Part shown: piece after piece, positions 58,546 through 64,000 of the stretch | Position numbering within the stretch: the stretch's first letter is position 1 | How the letters are laid out: every line of letters begins with the position of its first letter | Assembly: GCA_035689345.1 (NCBI GenBank) | Contig: DASSLR010000097.1 | Span: 1-64,000, forward strand | DNA: 64,000 nucleotides | DNA from: CF-118 sp035689345 | GTDB taxonomy: Bacteria > Chloroflexota > Dormibacteria > Dormibacterales > Dormibacteraceae | Direction: 5' to 3' | The notes under the pieces: model-generated | What the model saw: the letters and a program-made list of their open reading frames with translations, nothing else | What the model was told of the DNA's origin: nothing | The model's database searches: none | Position numbers and translations under genes: made by a program

Positions 58546-59473
58546 TCCGCACGGCCGATTGAGCCGTGACGGCCTGACGTGGCACCCGGAGGACGGCCGT
58601 GCCGGACGCCCTGTCCCAGATGAGGCGCGCCGGCACGGCGCGCCTGAGTCCCCACATGACGAAATAGACGACGCCCGCCACCGGCACCGCCTGGAAAGCG
58701 ACGCTTCGCATCGCCGCCCGCAGCCAGCCCGGGCGGCCGCCGGTGTCCACGCGTACCACCCGCAGGCCGGTGCTCAGCTGACCCAGCGTGCGACCCCAGA
58801 TGGCGGTGGGGAGGACCTGGAGCAGGACCACGCAGACCGGATAGGCCACGACCGCCGCGACGGGCGCGGTGCTGCCTATCCAGGCGTCGACGACGCCGAA
58901 GACTACCCAGCCCACGAAGCCGGCAAGGAAACGCCGCGAGAACGAGGCCTGCTTGCCGGGCGTGGCCACGTCCGCCAGCGAAGGCCTGTCGAGTCGCAGC
59001 CACAGCGCGCCCAGCCCGACGCCGGCCGGAGAGAGGATGAGCACGGCCCACATCTGCGCGGCCGGGTTCTCGGCAAACGCCGATCCGGCGCCGAGCGCGG
59101 CGAGCGCGGCGGCCCAGGCGATGCGACCCCGAGCGCCGTTGTGCAAGACCACGTATGTGGTGGTCGCCACTAGGATCATGGCCGCCGCGAGGACGAACCC
59201 CGCGGCGTACAGCGCCGTGTCTATCGGAGCCGGGTTGTAAGGCCCGGCGAGGAACGCCACCGCGGCGGCGATCGCCATCCAGCGTGGCACCAGGCTCGGC
59301 GCCAGGAACGTCAGGCCGGCGAGCATTAGGCACCAGCCCGCGATCACCGCCACCACCGCCCACTGGTCGACCGGATATCCGCCGAACGCATGGGCTCTGC
59401 TCAGCGCGTAGGCCACGTAGGCGAGCACAGCGCCGGGCGCCGGGGCCAGCGGCACGAAGCGGCGCAGCTGCAT
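58541..59473 (-). CDS. RDD-family membrane protein
   Basis: 310 residues with about eight hydrophobic spans. The C-terminal part carries the RDD domain: RRFLAGFVGWVVFGVVDAW with the Arg and Asp, then WGRTLGQLSTGLRVVRVDT, a block found in nearly all RDD proteins. The N-terminal half is an extra set of helices without a known family. Function is unknown; some relatives take part in ion exchange. It starts two bases after nadE and may be its operon partner. Confidence 0.78.
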   Translation of the reverse strand: MQLRRFVPLAPAPGAVLAYVAYALSRAHAFGGYPVDQWAVVAVIAGWCLMLAGLTFLAPSLVPRWMAIAAAVAFLAGPYNPAPIDTALYAAGFVLAAAMILVATTTYVVLHNGARGRIAWAAALAALGAGSAFAENPAAQMWAVLILSPAGVGLGALWLRLDRPSLADVATPGKQASFSRRFLAGFVGWVVFGVVDAWIGSTAPVAAVVAYPVCVVLLQVLPTAIWGRTLGQLSTGLRVVRVDTGGRPGWLRAAMRSVAFQAVPVAGVVYFVMWGLRRAVPARLIWDRASGTAVLRVPRQAVTAQSAVRT

Positions 59474-59475
59474 GG

Positions 59476-61221
59476 CTACTTGGCGGAGCGGGCTCCGTTC
59501 GGGCTGTACCTGTTGGTGATGGGCATGCGCCGGTCGCGGCCGAAGGCGCGAGGCGTGATCTTCACGCCAGGCGGGGCCTGGCGACGCTTGTACTCGCTGC
59601 GATCGACGAGCTCGATCACCCGCGCCACCGTGGCGGCGTCGTGGCCGGCCGCCACGAGCTCCTCCGGGGTGAGGTCCTGCTCCACGTAGCCCTGGAGGAT
59701 GGGGTCGAGCTTCTCGTATGGCGGGAGGCTGTCAGTGTCCTTCTGGCCGGGCTTGAGCTCGGCCGAAGGCGGTTTGGTGATGACCCGTTCCGGGATGACC
59801 TCGCCGAGCGAGTTGCGGTAGCGGCACAGCTCGTACACCGTGGTCTTGGTGAGGTCCTTGAGGACGGCGTAACCGCCGGCGATGTCGCCGTACAGCGTCC
59901 CGTAGCCGGTGGCGAGCTCGGACTTGTTGCCCGTGCTGAGCACGATGTACCCGAGCTTGTTGGAGAGCGCGTGCAGGATCGTCATGCGGATGCGCGGCTG
60001 GATGTTCTCCTCGGCGATCCCCGGTTTGGTGCCCTTGAAGGCGCCCGCCAGGATCTCTTCGAAGCCGTGGTGGGCCGGCTCGATGGGGAAGTCCAGCAGC
60101 TGGATGCCAAGTGCCTCGGCGACAAGCCCCGCGTCCTCGAGGCTTTCCGCCGACGTGTGCCGCGAAGGCATGCGCACACCGATCACGTTCTCGGGGCCGA
60201 GCGCGTCGGCGGCCACCGCGGCGGTGAGCGCCGAGTCGATGCCGCCCGACATGCCGATCAACACCTTCTTGATGTCCTGCTTGTGCACGTAGTCGTGCGT
60301 GCCCAGCACCACGGCGGTGTAGATCTCGGCGGCGCCTTCGAGAGGCTGCGCCATGCGCCGCTGGATTGGCTTGCGATGCGAGGTCTCCGAGGCCGCGATG
60401 GGAACGTCTGTGACCTCGAGCTCGAGCCGCGCGGCGCCCTCCGCCTCGTGCCGGATCTTCTCCAGTGGGCGGTGGAAGGGCACCGATCCGGCCTGGATGT
60501 CGCACAGCAGCAGCTCTTCCTGAAACGACGACGCGTGCGCGAGCGTCTCGCCGCGCGGACCGAACACCACGCTGTTGCCGTCGAACACGAGCTCGTCCTG
60601 GCCGCCCACGGTGTTGACGTAGGCGACGAACGCGCCGTAATCGGAGGCGCGCTCCGCGACCATCTTCTCCCGCTCGGCGCGCTTGCCCGCGTGGAACGGT
60701 GAGCCGTTGATGTTGATCAGCAGCTCGGCGCCGTGGTCCGCCTGCCACGCCATCGGGCCGGATGGATACCAGCAGTCCTCGCAGATGCTCACGGCGATCC
60801 GGATGCCCGACATCTCGAAGATCGGGCAGCGATGGCCGACCGCGAAGTACCGCTCCTCGTCGAAGACGCCGTAGTTGGGCAGGAACACCTTGTGATACAC
60901 GGCCTTGAGCTCGCCATCGTGGATGTAGGCGGCGGCGTTGTAGATCTCGCCGTCGTCGTCGACGAAACCCACGACCGCTGAGATCCCCGCCGAGGCCGCG
61001 ATGACTGTTTCCAGCTGCTTGAGGTTGTCGCGCACGAAGCCAGGCTTGAGCACGAGATCCTCCGGCGGATAGCCGGTCAGCGCCAGCTCGGGGAAGCAGA
61101 CGACGTCCGCGCCCTGGTCGCGCGCCTTGCCGATCCAGTCGGCGATTAGCGCTGCGTTGCCCTGCAGGTCGCCCACGACCGGGTTGACCTGGGCCAGCGC
61201 GACCCGGAGTACCCGCTCCAT
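59476..61221 (-). CDS. nadE: Glutamine-dependent NAD+ synthetase
   Basis: 581 residues in two domains. The N-terminal nitrilase-type glutaminase has its Glu in FPELALTGYPPEDL, Lys in YHKVFLPNYGVFDE and Cys in VSICEDCWYPSG. The C-terminal synthetase has the ATP loop LIGMSGGIDSALTAAVAAD and LSTGNKSELATGYGTLYGD. It amidates nicotinate adenine dinucleotide with ammonia from glutamine, the last step of NAD synthesis. ATG 61221 is preceded by CAGAAT at 7 bases and diverges from pyrF. Confidence 0.96.
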   Translation of the reverse strand: MERVLRVALAQVNPVVGDLQGNAALIADWIGKARDQGADVVCFPELALTGYPPEDLVLKPGFVRDNLKQLETVIAASAGISAVVGFVDDDGEIYNAAAYIHDGELKAVYHKVFLPNYGVFDEERYFAVGHRCPIFEMSGIRIAVSICEDCWYPSGPMAWQADHGAELLININGSPFHAGKRAEREKMVAERASDYGAFVAYVNTVGGQDELVFDGNSVVFGPRGETLAHASSFQEELLLCDIQAGSVPFHRPLEKIRHEAEGAARLELEVTDVPIAASETSHRKPIQRRMAQPLEGAAEIYTAVVLGTHDYVHKQDIKKVLIGMSGGIDSALTAAVAADALGPENVIGVRMPSRHTSAESLEDAGLVAEALGIQLLDFPIEPAHHGFEEILAGAFKGTKPGIAEENIQPRIRMTILHALSNKLGYIVLSTGNKSELATGYGTLYGDIAGGYAVLKDLTKTTVYELCRYRNSLGEVIPERVITKPPSAELKPGQKDTDSLPPYEKLDPILQGYVEQDLTPEELVAAGHDAATVARVIELVDRSEYKRRQAPPGVKITPRAFGRDRRMPITNRYSPNGARSAK

Positions 61222-61228
61222 CGATTCA

Positions 61229-61234
61229 ATTCTG
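61229..61234 (-). promoter_or_regulatory. -10-like CAGAAT for nadE
   Basis: CAGAAT on the minus strand ends 7 bases before ATG 61221. Confidence 0.35.
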
Positions 61235-61250
61235 ATTGTTTAGCCGCAAT

Positions 61251-61256
61251 TACCAT
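61251..61256 (+). promoter_or_regulatory. -10 box TACCAT for pyrF
   Basis: TACCAT ends 10 bases before TTG 61267, supporting that unusual start codon. Confidence 0.5.
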
Positions 61257-61266
61257 TGGTGATGCC

Positions 61267-62046
61267 TTGGCCTTCTTCGAACGACTGCGCGTGCTCTCCA
61301 AGGAGCGCCGGACGATGCTCTGCGTCGGGCTCGACCCGGACCCCGAGCGCATCGACGGCGCGGCGTCCGGGGCGCTGCGCCACTGCCGCGAGGTGGCGCG
61401 CCAGACCGAGGAGCACGCGTGCTGCTTCAAGCCGAACAGCGCTTTCTGGGAGCAGTACGGCCCGGACGGCTGGAAGGCCCTGATCGAGCTGCACGAGCAG
61501 TTCTCCGGGACGCCGTTCCTGCTCGACGCCAAGCGCGGCGACATGGGCAACACGATGAAGGCCTACGCGCACGCCGTCTTCACGACCCTGGCGATGGACG
61601 CGGCGACGGTCAGCCCTTACTTCGGCACCGACTCGCTCGAGGAGTTCACGCGCTACGAGGACCGCGGCGTGTACGTCGTGTGTCGGAGCTCGAATCCGGG
61701 CGCCGAGGATCTGCAGCACCTCGACGCGGGCGGCTCACCGCTCTTCCTGCAGGTGGCGGACATGGCCAAACGGGCCAACAGGCACGGCAACGTCGGCCTG
61801 GTCGTCGGCGCCACCGCGCCGTCCGCCATCGCCGACGTGCGCAAAGAGTCGAGCCTGCCTTTCCTCGTGCCGGGCGTCGGCGCCCAGGGCGGCGACGTTT
61901 CCGCGTCCGTGAAGGCGGCCTGGAACGGAGATCCCGCGTCGTGCCTCATCTCGGTCAGCCGCGCGATCCTGTTCGACCGCAATCCGGCGCGCGCGGCGGA
62001 GCGGATCCGTTCGGAGATCAACGCCGTCATCGGGAAGATCGTGTGA
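61267..62046 (+). CDS. pyrF: Orotidine 5'-phosphate decarboxylase, type 2
   Basis: 259 residues of the longer (mycobacterial-type) PyrF class. The catalytic DxKxxD is DAKRGDMGNTMKAYA, preceded by MLCVGLDPDPERI and followed by VSPYFGTDSLEEF; LVPGVGAQGGD forms the phosphate-binding loop. It makes UMP in pyrimidine synthesis. TTG 61267 is chosen because it follows TACCAT by 10 bases and gives the family's usual N-terminus. The stop overlaps the next gene as GTGA. Confidence 0.94.
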   Translation: MAFFERLRVLSKERRTMLCVGLDPDPERIDGAASGALRHCREVARQTEEHACCFKPNSAFWEQYGPDGWKALIELHEQFSGTPFLLDAKRGDMGNTMKAYAHAVFTTLAMDAATVSPYFGTDSLEEFTRYEDRGVYVVCRSSNPGAEDLQHLDAGGSPLFLQVADMAKRANRHGNVGLVVGATAPSAIADVRKESSLPFLVPGVGAQGGDVSASVKAAWNGDPASCLISVSRAILFDRNPARAAERIRSEINAVIGKIV

Positions 62047-63314
62047 GCGACACCGCCAGGCACAAGGCGAGGCTCGTCCTCACCGGCCACATCATCGACT
62101 CGATGATCCTGCCCCAGGTGATGGACCTGGTCATGGATCTCGGCGGCAACTTCACGATCGAGGAGCTGCGCGTCGGCCAGCACAAGACCGACACGTCCTA
62201 CTGCCGCATGGAGGTGGTGGCCTCGTCGGCCGATCAGCTCGACAAGATCGTGAAGGGCGCGCGAGCGCTGGGCGCCGCATCCGAGACCGAGCGGCCCGCG
62301 CGCCTCGAGCGTGTGATCAAGGAGGGCGTTTTCCCCGAAGGGTTCTACTCCACGAGCAACCTGCCCACCGAGGTGTTCCTCGACGGCGCGTGGGTGCCGG
62401 TCGAGAACATCGAGATGGACGCCGCGATCGCCGTCGATCGGCGGTCGAAGCGCGCGCGCTGCATCGTCTTCCAGGGCGCGACGCGCGGGACGGAGATCGT
62501 CGTCGGCTACGAGGGCGTGCGCGTGACGCCGCTCGAGCGCTCGCGCAAGACCGAGATCTTCAGCTTCATGGCGAGCGAGGTCTCGGCCGAGAAGCCGAAA
62601 AAGGTGCTCATCGCCGCCATCGCGCAGGAGATGAGAAGCATCCGCGAGGAGGGCGGTCGCATCGCCGTCGTCGCCGGGCCCGCGGTCGTGCACACCGGCG
62701 CGAGCCGCTACCTGTCGCGCCTGATCGAGCTCGGCTATGTGCAGGTCCTCTTCGCCGGCAACGCGCTGGCCGTGCACGACGTGGAGGCGGCCCTGTTCGG
62801 GACGGCCCTGGGCGTGAACATCGAGAGCGGCGCGCCCAGCGAGCACGGGCACGAGCACCACATGCGCGCGATCAACAAGGTGCGCGCGGCCGGCGGGCTG
62901 AAGCAGATGGTCGAGAGCGGTCAGCTGCGCAGCGGCATCATGAGGTCGGCCATCGAGCACGGAGTCGACATGGTGCTCGCCGGGTCCATCCGCGACGACG
63001 GCCCGCTGCCGGATGTGATCACGGACATGGTCGAGGCCCAGCAGCGGATGCGCGCGACACTCGGCGGCGTGCGCATGGCGCTGATGCTGTCGACCATGCT
63101 GCACTCCATCGCCACGGGCAACATGCTGCCCGCCGGCGTGCGCACGGTGTGCGTCGACATCAACCCCGCGGTGGTCACCAAGCTGGCGGACCGCGGCACC
63201 TGGCAGTCGATCGGCCTGGTGACCGACGTCGAATCCTTCTTGCGCGAACTGGCCTCCGTCATCGAAACTGGGGCCCATGGCAAAGGGTCGAAACAAGCAG
63301 GGCCGCGAAGTTAA
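62043..63314 (+). CDS. TIGR00300 / LOR-SDH family protein, possible archaeal-type ornithine cyclodeaminase
   Basis: 423 residues from GTG 62043. The N-terminal part (RLVLTGHIIDSMILPQVMDL and YCRMEVVASSADQLD) matches the LOR/SDH conserved region, and the C-terminal Rossmann-like part shows GGRIAVVAGPAVVHTGA, VLFAGNALAVHDVEAALFG and the GHEHHMRAIN block of TIGR00300. Methanogen relatives have been reported to act as ornithine cyclodeaminase (ornithine to proline plus ammonia); cyanobacterial ArgZ/AgrE proteins carry the same domain. Reaction here is unproven. It is coupled to pyrF by GTGA. Confidence 0.82.
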   Translation: MSDTARHKARLVLTGHIIDSMILPQVMDLVMDLGGNFTIEELRVGQHKTDTSYCRMEVVASSADQLDKIVKGARALGAASETERPARLERVIKEGVFPEGFYSTSNLPTEVFLDGAWVPVENIEMDAAIAVDRRSKRARCIVFQGATRGTEIVVGYEGVRVTPLERSRKTEIFSFMASEVSAEKPKKVLIAAIAQEMRSIREEGGRIAVVAGPAVVHTGASRYLSRLIELGYVQVLFAGNALAVHDVEAALFGTALGVNIESGAPSEHGHEHHMRAINKVRAAGGLKQMVESGQLRSGIMRSAIEHGVDMVLAGSIRDDGPLPDVITDMVEAQQRMRATLGGVRMALMLSTMLHSIATGNMLPAGVRTVCVDINPAVVTKLADRGTWQSIGLVTDVESFLRELASVIETGAHGKGSKQAGPRS

Positions 63315-63435
63315 GAAAAAGAAGAAGGCCAAGCAGCCGGGCGGTGCCGCGGCGGCGGACGTGCAGTTCCGCCACCACTCCGTGGTGACCAACCAGCCGC
63401 AGCAGCCCGCTCCGACGCCCAGGTTCGGGGAATAA
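63277..63435 (+). CDS. Small Lys-rich protein, 52 residues
   Basis: ATG 63277 lies inside the end of the previous gene (38-base overlap). The product starts MAKGRNKQGREVKKKKKAK and ends in a Gln/Pro segment, so it is very basic and probably disordered, perhaps binding nucleic acid. It ends 4 bases into the next frame (ATAA). Similar tiny basic proteins exist in actinobacteria, but I do not recognise a named family. Confidence 0.5.
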   Translation: MAKGRNKQGREVKKKKKAKQPGGAAAADVQFRHHSVVTNQPQQPAPTPRFGE

Positions 63436-63803
63436 GCCCGCCGGCCCGATTCTCGGCGATCGGGTTTCTCGGCGGGTTCCTGGGAGGGCTTTTCGGCGTC
63501 GGCGGCGGGTTCGTGATGATCCCGCTGCTGGTGCTTTGGGCCGGGCTCGGACAGCGAGTGGCGAACGCCACGTCGCTGGTGGCGATCATCCCGATCGCGG
63601 TCGCCGCTTTGCCCATCTACTACTTCCGCCAGGGCGGCGGACCGGAAGTCGACCTGCGGGTCGCGCTGTTCCTGGTCGTCGGCAGCTCGGTGGGCGCGTA
63701 CGTCGGCGCTCGGGCGCTCAAGCGCATCCCCGAACGGCAGCTGCGGATCGGCGTGGCCGTGGTCATGGTGCTCGTGGGCATCAAGCAGGTGCTGGCGCCG
63801 TGA
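63432..63803 (+). CDS. Half-size TauE/SafE membrane protein (first copy), start unresolved
   Basis: About 110-123 residues with four hydrophobic spans. The Gly-rich first helix GFLGGFLGGLFGVGGGFVMI and the ARALKRIPERQLRIGVAVVM loop are those of half TauE/SafE (DUF81) permeases. The only ordinary start is GTG 63513, which would delete that helix. The frame is open back to 63315 without ATG, GTG or TTG. ATA 63432 overlaps the preceding TAA as ATAA, and ATC 63459 is another option. Substrate unknown, perhaps sulfur or organic anions. Confidence 0.75.
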   Translation: MSPPARFSAIGFLGGFLGGLFGVGGGFVMIPLLVLWAGLGQRVANATSLVAIIPIAVAALPIYYFRQGGGPEVDLRVALFLVVGSSVGAYVGARALKRIPERQLRIGVAVVMVLVGIKQVLAP

Positions 63804-64000
63804 CGCTGGGCGATCTCGCCGCGGTCGTCGGGGGGTTGGTCGCCGGCCTGCTCAGCGGCGCGATCGGCATCGGCGGCGGGCTCGTGTTCGTGCCGATCCT
63901 GACCATCGGCTTCCGGGTCACCCAGACGGTCGCCCAGGGCACCTCGCTGGCGGCGATCGTGCCCACCGCGCTCGTGGGCGGGGTCACGCACCTGCGCCAG
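63800..64000 (+). CDS. Half-size TauE/SafE membrane protein (second copy), cut by window edge
   Basis: 67 codons are visible from GTG 63800, which overlaps the first copy as GTGA. VVGGLVAGLLSGAIGIGGGL and VFVPILTIGF repeat the N-terminal helix of the first copy, so the two are paralogous halves and not one split gene. They probably form a heterodimeric transporter. The C-terminus lies beyond 64000. Confidence 0.8.
   Translation, partial: MTLGDLAAVVGGLVAGLLSGAIGIGGGLVFVPILTIGFRVTQTVAQGTSLAAIVPTALVGGVTHLRQ

Overview
The window is GC-rich and densely coded: about 60 protein genes on both strands and no gap above 150 bases between genes, so there is no stretch over 300 bases without a gene. I found no rRNA, tRNA, CRISPR array, integrase or transposase. 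The mix suggests a Terrabacteria lineage of soil type, in or near Candidatus Dormibacterota, Chloroflexota or Actinomycetota. The evidence is a 7Fe ferredoxin of actinobacterial type, a CysM-Mec pair, an actinobacterial-type PepN, a secreted protein with a repeated RIVDTRSG-like domain, and promoters that appear to make leaderless mRNAs. The phylum is an inference.

Layout. 1-16.9 kb is a surface-polysaccharide locus. One long minus-strand operon (10174 down to 2122) makes CDP-6-deoxy-4-ketoglucose (RfbF, RfbG) and then probably C-methylates, epimerises and reduces it. It continues with a CmcI-type methyltransferase or hydroxylase, a Wzx flippase and a Wzy-like polymerase. Around it lie one GT2, five GT4 glycosyltransferases, a SAM methyltransferase and the initiating phosphoglycosyltransferase (15441-16913). 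16.9-30.4 kb continues the theme with a methyltransferase, three GT2 enzymes, a second Wzy/WaaL-like protein, a GT-C-like membrane protein, three exported proteins, and a WbpB/WbpD/WbpE-like set for an acylated amino sugar.

30.4-50.3 kb is mostly core metabolism: FolE with a RibD-C-like reductase, a membrane protein with a sigma region 4 domain, PepN, a membrane pseudokinase, ferredoxin, NAD-type isocitrate dehydrogenase, a CapA lipoprotein, a D,D-carboxypeptidase, enolase, a Cys/Met PLP enzyme, CysM, Mec, an MFS transporter, Der, and a two-component system. 50.3-64 kb holds a class III cyclase-ATPase-TPR regulator facing a small cNMP-binding protein, a pyruvate dehydrogenase operon (E3-E1alpha in one frame, E1beta, E2), an RDD protein, glutamine-dependent NadE, PyrF, a TIGR00300/LOR-SDH protein, and two half-size TauE/SafE proteins that run off the right edge.

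Gene expression signals are the most striking property. About 17 of roughly 30 operon-first genes have a TANNNT box only 6-11 bases before the start codon, which implies leaderless mRNAs. At four divergent gene pairs the two boxes share their central TA. Genes inside operons are joined by 4-base NTGA overlaps (18 seen), including four where the implied start is CTG. Two palindromic REP-like elements lie inside coding sequence; one forms the tail of CysM and the other the linker that joins E3 to E1alpha.
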